Shown here one piece after another: positions 35,958-48,196 of a DNA stretch of 64,000 nucleotides; the first letter of the stretch is position 1, and the number at the start of each line of letters is the position of its first letter. The position numbers were made by a program, and so were the translations under genes. The notes below the pieces were generated by a model. It had not been told where the DNA came from. It made no database searches and was given only the letters and a program-made list of their open reading frames with translations. This DNA comes from Punica granatum (taxonomy: Eukaryota > Streptophyta > Magnoliopsida > Myrtales > Lythraceae): NCBI RefSeq assembly GCF_007655135.1, contig NC_045132.1, positions 23,492,354-23,556,353 of the forward strand. Reading direction: 5' to 3'.

Positions 35958-36145
35958 ATGCCAACTTGGGTTGGTTAAAATGGTTCGACTTTTGTTCCGC
36001 TTAAGTAATGTCTCGGGTTCGAACTCTTATGAATGCAGAAAATTCACGCTATGAGAGGTTTATCCCTTAGTGCACCGACCTGGTTCAACTAGATTAGTCG
36101 GGGTCCAATTAAGCTTCCAGATTCCGGAGTTCACACAAAAACATA
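35958..36145 (+). repeat. tRNA-derived SINE copy 6, best preserved boxes
   Basis: A box TGGTTAAAATGG, intact B box GGGTTCGAACTC, body GAATGCAGAAAATTCACGC, then ACTAGATTAGTCGGGGTCC, TTCCAGATTCCGGAGTTCAC and an A-rich tail. Flanks read TTAATAAAGG on the left and AATAATAAAAGG on the right, a possible imperfect target-site duplication. Confidence 0.7.
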
Positions 36146-36149
36146 ATAA

Positions 36150-39100
36150 TAAAAGGACATAAGTAGTCACACCAAATATCAAACTTGAAACATTTTGATT
36201 ACCAAGCGAGAACGTGTATCATTATAGTATCCTCTTTAACAACAAATCAAATCCATTATTTTAACGAGTTTGTTTATATACCACTTTGGAAATATTTAAA
36301 AGGCTCATCCATATTTTTAAGAAAAATATAATTATAGGAATATTGAGAATGAAATATAACGCAATAACATACGTTCTCGTTTAGAATTAAATAATTTTTT
36401 CCAATTCATTTTTTTTGTGCAACAAAACTTTTCATATTCCTTTATTTTTATTTTTCTCTATTATCACGTTAAACACAATCAACCTCACTTTCAATCGAAA
36501 AGTATTACTAACGTTTCGTGTAATAATGTACTTCATCAGAAGAGGGGGTTTTGGAAAAGCGGTGAAAATGAAAGTGCATGCTTTATTAGCCGCAGCCGCA
36601 TTGCACAGGCGATTGTCAACTGGAACACGTGTAAAGGCACACAAACTCATAACATGTTCCTCCTTTTTGTATTGGTCGTACGTGTACATATATCTATGAT
36701 GTATATATTTGATCTATTCTATATATATTTCGGCTTGATTAGTTATTTTTTTGTCTGCTCAGTGCGAACTTGCTTGCCCCTAAGGTTTGTTCTTCTTCGG
36801 TGGATTGGGACGCGTGCTTTCTTTGGATTTTTTTTTATTTTTTTTCTAATGTAATTCTACCTGCCCAAGTTTGGACCAAAACCTGAATATTAACATTTGG
36901 GAATAAGAATTTGTTCGTATATACTGAGTGGCAGGGATAATTAAATGGTCAACTGAAAATCTAATTAAGTAAACGGGACATTCATTATCACTTTCAATTT
37001 GCGACATGTTATGGTGCGTACATTGGTTTTAGAAGATAGCCTTCCAAACTTATAATATAACATAATATATTGTATTTCATGTTCATGTCACAGCTGTAAT
37101 TTTGGCGAGCTAGTGTGTGCGAAGAATCTTATTCAAATTGTTTATAGTTAATAAGACATGCAACATTAATTGGTACATGCATATGACAAAGTCCTAGATT
37201 AGTTAAGCTATGCTTTTCCCATAGTAAGGAGATTGAATAGTGAACACTCACATGGTGCCATGACTGAAGGGTTTGCCGTCCGATCATTATATAGTTGGCC
37301 GAATAGAATCAAATACGTATAATACAACGCATATAAATATTTATAATTTATATACGCCTATACATAAATGTTTATGTCGATCTACGTATGAGACAGAGAT
37401 CTACGATTGCTGCAGGACTTCAACATAGAATATAAATATTCCGATGGCCTAACCACGCCTTAGATTGGCTGATCCATGCACATACATATCGAGTTCAATA
37501 TATTTTGAATAACTGACTCCATAACTGTCATATTAAAATTTTCTTTGCGTGTTATTCGTATTATTAAATCATACGGTTTCGCAAGTCTTGAAGAATTAAA
37601 TAAATGTAATCTCGGTCAGCTAAAATGTATTGTTTGCGCCAACGCCGGATCAAGCACCTATAATACACACACACACACATGTATACATACATATTTCGAT
37701 TTCTAGATGTCGATGCATGAATTTATTTAATTGTTCTGCAATCGGCTCGACCAAAAGGAGAGGAAAATAAGAACTCAAAGTCTATTGTTTATATAATATA
37801 TATATATATATATATTATATAAAAAGGGGGAAGCATTAAAGTTTAATTTAAGTCTGGGGTTGCCCTTTTGATAGTTATAGATTAGATGAACTAATGCCTC
37901 ATGATTGGTGCGGCTATTGCGGTATGAGTCACCCAAAGAGGTGATGAACTCTTAAGATACCCATACGTGATTAGACCTTTTTATGCGGTACAGTATGAGC
38001 CTCTTATTTACCTACTTTTCGATAAAATTATGATCGATAATGAAAAGATTTTACATGCAGCGTAAATATTAAAATTTTATTGAAAGTATATCGTGATTAG
38101 GTTTAAGAAAACCACATATTAATTATTGTTTTCACTAAATATTTAGTAACTATTGTTTTCTATTGTAATTATATACGAGTTTATTACCTGGTACTAATTG
38201 AAAATCACTAGCTTCAACAAATTCGGATTAATTGATATCTCGCAAACAAGATTTGTCTTACATTTTCTCCTTGTAGACTCTTCTTATATATTTTTTTCTA
38301 GTTCGCATAAAAGTTTATTCTCCATTCATTAAGTTATTTTATTCCTTTTATTCTACTTTATCCTGAAAAAAATTAACCGTTCGATCCCCTAATTTTTTTT
38401 TTCCATATACGCGCGAAATAAAACCAAGATATACATTAAGAATGTCCATTTTCTACTCAAATGAAGTTTTTGGCTATGGCATTAATCAAGCCAGCCTTCT
38501 TGTTAAAGTTTTTCATAGCATGTTTTCTTTTTTTTTAAATTAAAATGGAGTCGTCACAATTATATATATATATATATAACCATTTTAATCAATACAAAGT
38601 TCAACTTTCAATCTTATAACAATGGTCGGTGAGGAAGAATTAATATCTATCAAGTTGAACATAATACCGGTCTCAGCTTCATCGAGCAATTAACAATTTG
38701 CATAAATTCTTTTTTCTAACAATTTCAAGTCGGCCGGACTCAATCTTTTTCCTATATTATATTAATAGAAATAGAAATGCAGAAATAAAGAAGGGGAAAA
38801 GAAAAGGAAAGAAAGGCAATTAGGCCGAGAAAAAGTTAAAAATGGGGCTGGCAAATTCCCACCATCCGTCAGGTGGGCACATTGCCATCACACAATGAAT
38901 GGGCTCTTTGATCGACCAATCAGACGCTCAGAGTGACAAATATCCCAATTTTTTAAATCCCCATGATTTAATCAATGCTCAATTAATTAATGCTTTAATT
39001 AATTAATCCGCACCTTTCTAATCTCCTTGGATCCCATCCGTACACGTTGACGGGGATCGGATGGTGCAGGTCGTTACAGGTAAGGCGTGTTGGCAATGCC

Positions 39101-40278
39101 CCTCTTCAAGCCGGCATCTCAGACATGAATGACTTGCAAGAACTATAAATTACATAAAATAATATAAAAATATTATGATGCCTGACACAGATGATAAACT
39201 GTATTTTAAGTGTATAAAGCGCATGATTTTAAAACTTATGGAAAGTCTCTCAAATAGAGCTAAGCCGATAATCAAATTGAATAAACATTAAACCTCGTCG
39301 ATAAATTGAGCAAAATCTCATAGTAAAAAAAAAAAAGAAAGAACGTATGTTGATTACGTATAAAGCAAAACGCATTATTAACACTTAAGCTTTATTCCTT
39401 ATTGATGGCGTCAGCATACCGTCAGCAGGGCCTGCTCTTTGCAATTGGTCGTAAATGCCGTAATCTCTTAACTCTAGACTTGTTAGTATATATATATGCA
39501 GTGATGACACATATTGATTTAGTGTTTGATTATCGGATGTTATTATTTATTTATTTATTGTCTTCTCAATCATAATTAATTTAATATGCTGCGTTGATTA
39601 GAAAACGCACCGATAATTTTGAATTCACGAACTTTGCAAGTATATCTAATATGCAGTGGACCGAACTTGCTCCTTATACCGTTTAGTAGCCACAGTTGCT
39701 CTCACAACACATGCCAAATCAGAATTGATAAACCATTGTAATTACGCATGCCACATGCATATTATTCATTTTAATTAACAATATTAAGTATAATATTCCG
39801 TGCCTAGGAATAATTAACTATTAGTGTTTCCACACAATAAAAGTTGATCTATCAAAGGAATTTAAATTGCTCGAATATTCTTTTTTTAAATTACTTTCCT
39901 GTCCACCAAGAAAAGGCCAAGTTCGGCTTCCCACCTAACTACAACCACTAATTTTCTCCTATACTATATTAGATCTAATTAATTTATATAGCTAGCTAGT
40001 TCGTCGGGAGATGATATATAGATTGTTATATAGAATATATATATATATATATATATTTCCTGATGGTTCAAAGTTTTTCTTGATTCCACACGCATTTTTT
40101 GCTCGACAATCATGTCATTCTAGTCACGGATGTTATTGGTTGTTGTCCTTTGTCCTCTCTCATGAGGACAAGTACGATGAATATTATATAACTGAATTGC
40201 TGTATGTGCATTTTACATCCGATGATTTTCTATTTTTCTGGCTATAGTTTCTAGAGTTTTAGATGACTATCGGATACT
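36150..40278. other. Gene-poor AT-rich region
   Basis: No coding gene recognised. Open frames around 36415-36854 are short, overlap in several frames and have no family features. Contains a (CA)n tract (about 37663-37680), several (TA)n runs, and the perfect inverted repeat ATTATATAATATATATAT-type tracts near 37790. Confidence 0.45.
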
Positions 40279-40281
40279 TAG

Positions 40282-40714
40282 CTTGCGTTTGGTTTTCGAG
40301 TTAAATCTTGATTCGACTTAACTTTATTTTATGTAATGACTGCAAGTGTTGATAAATATACAGATGAGTAAGAATATATATATATGTGTATATATATATA
40401 TTGAAAAGTAAATAAAGAATTAATTATTAAAAAATGATAGAAAAAATTATGAGTGAAAAAATATTATTAAATAGAAAAAAGACAAACAGCAACAATTGCG
40501 GTGTTGAATTTAGAAAAAAATAAAATTTAGTTAAGTAGAGTAATTATCCATTTACTTTTATTTATATATATATATTTTTTAATAATAAATTATTTATATA
40601 CTTTTGGATCTATGTATATATATATATATATATTTTACACGTCGATATATTTGTCAATACTTATAATTATTGCACAAAATCAAGTTGAGTTGAATTATTA
40701 TCTAAAACGCAAGT
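40282..40714. repeat. AT-rich inverted-repeat element, full length
   Basis: Ends CTTGCGTTTGGTTTTCGAG and ATCTAAAACGCAAG are inverted repeats (9-10 bp, CTTGCGTTT). The interior has ATTGCACAAAATCAAGTTGA as in the 33466 element. At 433 bp it is the most complete member seen. Confidence 0.55.
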
Positions 40715-41860
40715 ACTGTCATCTACCTTCTTTCCCATATGCTTCATATTTTGGGACATAGTAACCTACCGAAGCTATAAATTGGCAGTACTTTTGGAAG
40801 AATTGGATGCTATGCGAGTTTTGTACTAACTTCCTTTTTTCATGTCATGTATTTATAAAAATATTGTATCTTTTTTTTCTCTCGATCCAAATACGAACAA
40901 TTATTGCTGTATTTATTGGAAATACATTATATATTGGAAAATTATTATTTCGTTTTTATGCTGTGAAAATTAATATAAAAATTTTTAGCTACAGAAGGAA
41001 AATTTTCCCAAGAAATTATAGAAGAACGTCGTTATAATATTTTTTTAATAATACAGCAGTTTTTGTAATTATATTCGTAAAGCTGTCTCATTTAACACTC
41101 CTTTTTTTTTAAAGAAAAAAAGACTCGTCCCCTAATATTGATGCCTAAATTGCTGTTTAATTAAATATGAACAAATATATATATATATATATAATTTGAA
41201 AATCAGATAGGTTAATATACTAATTTCGGGGCACGAAGTAATTAATTAACTTAACACAAATCTAGGGAAAAGCCTGATATGACTTGCAGAATTGGACTTG
41301 CTTTTAATGACAGCACCCGTATAATTCTGTAGCATTCTGTAGGGGCATTTCTGCACTGACAATTGCAATTAATGAATAATCACACATAAATTATTTGCAA
41401 TCTAATACTACTGCAACATTATTGAAGGTACTTCAATGTGTCCGGTCCCCTTGATCGATTCCTCTATTCTTTCCACAAATCTCGATTTTCCTGTAGCTAG
41501 CTCATTCCCCACCTTCATATCCTATTACAAATACAAACAATTATTGTTCCTACCTAAGCTAGCTTCTTCATTATGCATATCTAATCAATTTTAATTATTA
41601 GAACATTGACCGCAGGGCCACAAATTCAAACTGTACGACTTCAAGAGAGTCGCATGTGATATGAAAAGCGCATTTAGAACCCAATTAATCAACTGAACTC
41701 GGTGGGCATGGATCTTCATTTTCGCGTGAAATTTTGTACTGCTACATTTGGCACACACTAATATCCCATTGAAGATGAGAATTCATCCACGTGTATGTCC
41801 TATGTTATATCATCATCGATGGTGTATTCGTACGGACATAGCCACTTTTATGATATAATA
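40715..41860. other. AT-rich intergenic, nothing recognised
   Basis: Only short open frames and (TA)n runs (41177-41193). Confidence 0.4.
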
Positions 41861-42313
41861 TAAACTAAATCGTGTGCCCGCGCTATGCGCGGTAATTTTA
41901 ATTGAAATCAATACAACCTTCATCAAATGCAAGCATATGATCGGTACAAAATATTTGCTTATTCGTTATACTTAATCATGTAATATTGGATCCATAAAAG
42001 AATTATGTGACTTTAAATTCAAAAATAAAAAAATGAAAAAGAAAAAGAAAAAGAAATTAGGCTTAGAGAGTTAACCGCGAGGGTGAATATGGAGTTTTAA
42101 GATGGACACGTGTCCCTTAATGAAAGAGAGAGAATAGAGAGAGGCGGGTTAAAATTAAGCACTTTACAGTTATATCCATGTATGTTATGCTCCACCTTTT
42201 ATTTCTCCAATATAAAAAAAAAGATAATGGGGATAATTTTGTAAAATCAATTCAAAAATAACTGTTGAGGACATAAAGTTCTCCCATTATATTTTATATA
42301 AAAAATAATAATA

Positions 42314-42344
<31 letters not shown>

Positions 42345-42350
42345 CCAATA
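41860..42350 (+). mobile_element. Possible Helitron-like element end
   Basis: TGATATAATATAAAC is followed by GTGCCCGCGCTATGCGCGG, where CCGCGC-TAT-GCGCGG (41878-41892) forms a 6-bp hairpin. An AT-rich leader followed by a short GC-rich palindrome of this kind is common near the ends of plant Helitrons and related repeats. Neither a second terminus with a CTRR end nor a rep/helicase gene was found. An (AAT)n tract follows (42302-42345). Confidence 0.25.
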
Positions 42351-45300
42351 TACATAAGTAAAATTGAATTGGTGTATTTAGTAAGGTGCATTAATATGAA
42401 TAATAATACAAATTAATTTCAATTTATGATAAATATATATATATATATATTAATGTACATGTACAATATTATGCCTATAGGTTATAATAATTATTATCAG
42501 TGCTCAATGTAGAAAATTATAGCATGAACTATCTTAATTGACGTTAGAGATTTTAAAAAGAATTTATAATCCCAAAGATAATTTTTAATTATATGAAATT
42601 TTATTTTTTACCACAAAATGACACTTCATTTTGAAATTTTGTTTCCTAGATATAGTATTTCATTACAATATATAATAAAAGGATTTAATAAAATTTTATG
42701 AGTCAGTAGATCAACATACTTAAAAACTTACTAGTATATAATGATGTTGAAGTTGCATGAATGAAGTAACATTTTTATTGGGATTAAAGTATTAGTTATT
42801 CTTATAATTAATAAATATAATATGGATCAATAACCAAGGTACATTAAATATGATACAAGTAAAATATTGTATATGCTAATTGAATTGGAATTGAAAAATC
42901 AATTAAATGTGGAATTAAGATTTTTATATTTAAGTTGTATTATGCATTATCTTTCTACTTGTAAGCTTTTATATATTATAATAAATTTTACGTAGCTGCA
43001 TTTTAATTGTTGAAATCAATATGATAATGAAAAGATAAAAATATATAAAATATCAAGATATTGATTGAATAATATTGTTGCATTTAGTATTAAAAAGAAA
43101 AATCCGTACATTGCACCAGCCACTGAATTAGTTATAATAGTATGGATATAGTTGTACGGATTAATTTCTTGATTAACCAAATAAGAAGTTCTAGTACTCC
43201 AACTTTACCTCCATATCGATTACGTATCCTGTTAGACGTCCTAATCAATTGATAATTTTATCCCGTAAATTTTGAGCCAAACAAGTATTATTCCAAAAAA
43301 GGAAAAAAGAAGAAGAAGAGATGAACCTGTAAGGCAGCCGATGTGAATAACATGTGAAGGTCTAAAATGCAATCATTTTAAAAGTGATTGTACTATACAC
43401 GCAAGTAAATAACTAATTCTGTAATAATGTAATTCATATTAAGTAAATTACACATCTTTCAAGCAAGTTAATTGCATGTATTTTAAGAAATTAGTTGAGG
43501 TAAATTACTTAGATTTTTAGTAAATTACACTGATTTCAAAATGTCTTTACGTATGTTATTAATTAACAAATTACATGAATTTTGAATAATTTTACTTAAA
43601 TTTTTAGTAAAAAAAGCCTCAGTGCACCCCACTTTAGAATTTCTTAAATAATCTGAGTTTAATTTTGCCACTTGCATATGCAATCGGAGGGAAATCGTGA
43701 ATCTGGATGGTATATATTCATTCAAAAATAAAAAATTCTAGAATGTATATCATTCTGTAATTGTAATCCATAACATTACAGTGAATCAATCAGCAGAAGA
43801 ACTAATCCCATCATAAGAAAAAAAAGAATGCGTATCGTTTGGGAGTTCACATGAGATTATTGTCGTGAAAAGGATCGGTCATCTTTTCCCATTCTTCTCT
43901 CATGAGGCATTCATCATCCTTCCTATCCCACTACACTTTTTTCCTCACCCATTGGGCGTTTTCTCGCCTTTCTCCCTCCCACTTAACTTTTTCACCCATT
44001 TTTGGCTAAAAATTTTCTTCTGGGGAAAAAAACAAAAGAAAAAAAGGAAAAGTAAGGGGTCAGCCAGCTCATCATCTTCATCTCATTGATTTGGGCAACC
44101 TCAAACAAGTCATTGGAGTTCCGACAATTGCCCCGCGTAGGATAACAGATAATCCGACGGTTCTTCTCCTTATCCCTTCCCACATGCACCGGGGCTCATG
44201 CACCTTTCCCCCTCAACGCAAGCGGGCCCCACATCGGCTGAGAGACAGAGGGAGCACAAGCCCCCCGGGCAGGTAACGGGTCTCTGGCGACGGCGCTGAA
44301 AAGCATTAATGAGGAGCCCATGATGGGGCAATACACGTTGGACATTCTGACTGGCCGGAGCAGGGGACCGGTGCGCTGACGTGTGACGTCGCTGTTGGGG
44401 GGGAGGGGGGGGGGGGGGGCCAGAGATAGAATGGAGGGGACGGAGCTCAGTTTGAGTGATGGCCTAATCACTTCCCGATAAAAGAAGAAGTGGGTCCCCC
44501 CATCCGAATGCCCTGCTTGTCCTCCTTGCCCCTACTTCCTTCACTTATCTACGGTCCTGCCACTGCGTGCGGTGGTACCTTCCCCTTCCCTTCCCTCTCT
44601 CCCCTAGGCTAGTCCTACCTTAGCTTCTGCCTCTAGTCTATCATTTGTCCTTTTCCTTGGACGGTACAGACCTCAAAGGCCAATCCCATTCTCACCGCAT
44701 GAAAATACCCAAGAATAAGGAGATCCCACCTCGATCCAACATTAGTAATCATTCACTTTAGCCTCCATAATTCAGATTGGGCATTTTTCATCTTCTTCAT
44801 TTGAATGAAAAGGTGGGATTCACGTTTCCTAGCAGGAAAATACGGGGCAACCGAGTAATACCCTGAACATTATTTTATGTAGCTGTATTTAGAAGTACTC
44901 TCTATACTTAAATTATAAAAGCTAAATTCTCGTATTGTACATGCTAGTCACATGTCATCTAAAATAAAAGTAATGTGTTAGGACAGTTGGCCTATCTGCA
45001 TTTTTTACGAAGTAGATTTCCATTTTGTGCTTGTGACTCAAGGGGTGTATTTTTACAACTCATGTGAAATTCTACGCGTAACTTTGTACTATTGAAAGGC
45101 GTATATGTTAAGACCATCTTGGTAAAATGATATGATCTTCTATTTTTTTATGTGTTATAATATAATGAGCGTACCTTAACTTTACATTATTTAAAATGCA
45201 AACCTAAATATAGAATAAATAACATCTCTTATATTGTATCGGACACGAGGACTTGAGGTAAGTTTAACAATGACTTTAAAATAAAAATTAAACTTTTTTC

Positions 45301-46150
45301 ATTTAATCTAATACTTTATTTGAATCATTTGTTATGAATTATAATGCATATATTTAGAAAGAAGCTTTCTTCCTAATTCTGACTTTTTAGGTCGGTTTTG
45401 TCTCCGTTTCACTGGATGAGAAGGCGACTTATGAATAATAAATTACATTTCTTATAAGAAGAGTGACGAAACCTCTTAATCTTTGGTTCAATTAATTAAC
45501 TAATCAATGCACATAAATAAACACGTGCTGAAATTAATGTTGTAGTAGGAAAGCATCGTTTTGCCGGCATAATAATTAATTAATCGGTCAAAATACAAAA
45601 AACTCCCTCAAGGTTCCCAGCGCGGTGCCTTGTATTTTTTACCTAACCATTGACTCTACTCTGCGCCTACCGGGGGCAATTTCGGCAATGCGCCGGCTGG
45701 GGCATCTGATGCCATTTCCTCAAACATCGAATTGGATGTCAGATTCCGTAGATTCCATTCCCATGCGAGGGCAATTCGGTCAACAGAAGTACAGCCGCAC
45801 GGAACAACTTTGTTTTTACATAGGCTTTTTGGCTCTATCTTACTCGGACCATTTCTTCTTTTCCCGCTGTAAAATTGAAATTCGGCTGTTCATTTTCCTT
45901 TTATTTATTTATTTCTTTTAATTTTAATATTTCGGCTGATCTCAGTGATTTTACTGTTTTACCTTTTCCTTTACGTGAATCTTACATCACGGTATTTCTT
46001 AAATTTTGCCTGCTAGATTCTTTGGCATACCAATGCCATCTAAATCCCATGCAATATTACTATTTTTTGGAAATTGTGCCATAATAATAATAATAATAAT
46101 AATATTAGAGTAAAATATACTATAATAACGCTAATAATATTGTAAAAATA
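42351..46150. other. Gene-poor region
   Basis: 42350-43800 is extremely AT-rich. 43860-44700 is G/C-richer with a long G run (44397-44419) and may hold an unrecognised promoter or exon, but no frame is convincing. 45625-45921 is open on the plus strand without family features. Confidence 0.4.
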
Positions 46151-46621
46151 AGAGATAATTGCGTCATATAACTTAACGTTTAAAAGAATTTTTAGTTTTA
46201 GCTCAAATTTAATTTTTTACATGAGATATTCTAACGTTGACGTGTTGGTTTCACATCTAGGTCAACATTAACTTTCCGTCCAAAATTGACGGAATTGCAT
46301 ACGTGGCACGTTAATTTTGTAACACATGTAAGCAACATTACAAAATTAATGTGCCACGTGTGCAATTCCGTCAATTGTGGACGGAAAGTTAGCGTCGGGC
46401 TAAATGTGAAACCAACACGTCAACGTTGGAATATCTCATGTAAGCAACATTATAAAATTAACGTATCACGTGTGCAATTCCGTTAATTTTGGACGGAAAG
46501 TTAGCGTCGGGCTAGATGTGAAATCAACACGTCAACGTTGGGATATCTCAGGTAAAAAATCAAGTTTGGGTTAGAACTAAGAATTTCTTTAAACGTTAGA
46601 CTATATGATGCAATTAATCCT
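46151..46621. mobile_element. Foldback (long inverted-repeat) MITE with target-site duplication
   Basis: Left arm (46151-46324) and right arm (46441-46621) are near reverse complements over their whole length. Ends are AGAGATAATTGCGTCATATA and, inverted, AGGATTAATTGCATCATATA. The element is flanked by AAAAATA at 46144-46150 and 46622-46628, a 7-bp target-site duplication. Between the arms lies an extra copy of part of the right arm (about 46340-46440), including the CCACGTGTGCAATTCCGTC phrase. No coding capacity. Confidence 0.75.
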
Positions 46622-46642
46622 AAAAATAAATACATAGACTAA

Positions 46643-46900
46643 GAAATTTTTTTCTCTAATATCACGTCCTTTTAAAACAATTTCAAGATTTTTTTTTTGA
46701 CGTGCTGGCGATACCCGAGATTTGAATTGGATCTAAGGGGGGGATATAAAGACAATTTTCCGAATTAGAGGGTGAAATTTTTTTCTCTAATATCACGTCC
46801 TTGTAAAACAATTTCAAGATTTTTTTTTGACGTGCTGGCGATACTCGAGATTTGAACTGGATCTGGGGGGATATAAAGACAATTTTCCGAATTAGAGGAT
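46643..46900 (+). repeat. Tandem duplication, two units of about 130 bp
   Basis: Unit 1 (46643-46773) and unit 2 (46774-46900) share GAAATTTTTTTCTCTAATAT, ACAATTTCAAGATTTTTTTT, GACGTGCTGGCGATAC and GATATAAAGACAATTTTCCG with few differences. A third start (GAAAT at 46901) then diverges. The copy is therefore recent. Confidence 0.85.
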
Positions 46901-46904
46901 GAAA

Positions 46905-47520
46905 TCATTGATAATTTTATAAAAAATTAGAAAATGATACATAAATTTTCTTTGACAAATAAAATTTTAAGGAGGCGTTTACTTAAAGTGTTGGTTTAAA
47001 TTAAAAGACCTTATGTCGCGCGAGGACCGCATAATAATAGACTTAAGGACGTCTTGTGTCTTTACCTAAAATTTTTAATTTAAAGCAAAGATATTTGCAT
47101 GTTGAAAGACGTCTGATCGATTGGATAAAAAGAGAATGCGAACGCAAACAAAAGTTCGAGGGGGACTTGGTTTGTGGTGATTGAATGAATGGGGGGCTGT
47201 TTTTATTGCCCTTTCTGCCCTCGCTTTTGTATTCATCGCCTGCATGCCCATGTACAAAGAACAAACAATGACAAGGAAATAGGAATTAATAAAAAAAAAG
47301 GTAAATGAAAATAGTAACTGGTTTTTGTATTTATATTACTTACAAGGAATTAGATCCAATTTATATATTTAATTGATTGATTGATTGATTTTTATTTTTA
47401 AATTTTATTATGGGTTGATGGATAATGGGCAGTGCTTGCAGACATTTCTACCACCATATTCATCTTTTCCGTTCGTAGATTCTTTTTTGCCTTCTTTCCT
47501 AATACTGTCCGTGAAAACAG

Positions 47521-47556
<36 letters not shown>

Positions 47557-48196
47557 GCTCCCTATCTCAAGCTTCTTCCTTTGCTTCTTCTTCTTCTGCT
47601 ACTTCTCTTTGCTTCTCTCTTCTTCTCTGGGCTTGCTTGCTGCCTTATTCGATTCAACCACTGTGCTGCCCTGTCTACCCAACAGAGTCAAACGTCAGCA
47701 CCCCACAAAGCTCAGTTCTTGGCCCTCTTCCTGTGAGCTCTTAGCAGGTCCTAAGGATTGTTGGGGATCTCCGGGAGCTGGAATTCCGTCAGATTCTGTG
47801 TTTGGGGAGGTGGGTCGGTGTCTGATTGGATAGCTGAGGTTGGAATCTCTGTCGGATCAGTTTTGGCCCTGCTCTCTCTACTTCAAAGTTCTTGTTTAGA
47901 GGCTGAACAAGATAGACATCCTCACATTCCGTTTGTTGGGGGGGCATTAGGAATTTGAGAATCTTGAAGATTCCTTGGTTCTCTCAGAGCTCCCCTCTCT
48001 CCCCCCTCTCTCTGTGGCAATATCTGATCTTTTGGAGCTGTGCCGGTGGATAAGAGATAGATATATAGGTACCCTTTTAGTCAACTTGAGTCTGTGCTGA
48101 GGTTCTGAGGCGTTCGGGTTCCCATTAGTTTCAAGAATTGAGGGGTCGTGAAGAATCTCTTGAAGAGAACTGCTCTCGGGGTGCTGTTTTGTTTGG
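46905..48196 (+). other. Upstream region and leader of HK3
   Basis: A (CT)n tract (47521-47553) and CT-rich leader-like sequence precede the start codon by about 640 nt. The open frames at 47385-47833 have no family features. If transcription starts near the CT tract, the leader is long and holds several upstream ATGs. Confidence 0.4.

Noticed and set aside
36010..36035. GGGTTCGAACTC as a possible tRNA gene
   Set aside because: There is no cloverleaf or acceptor pairing; it is the B box of a SINE copy.
36415..36854. Overlapping frames on both strands
   Set aside because: Mutually overlapping in several frames, AT-rich composition and no family features.
39050..39080. GGATGGTGCAGGTCG resembling mature miR168
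   Set aside because: Only the centre matches, both ends differ, and no star strand or hairpin is present.
43992..44471. Short frames in the G/C-rich island
   Set aside because: No domain signature, and strand and frame are inconsistent; left as unassigned.
47385..47833. Overlapping plus-strand frames before HK3
   Set aside because: They run through a CT repeat and low-complexity Ser/Leu sequence; more likely the HK3 leader.
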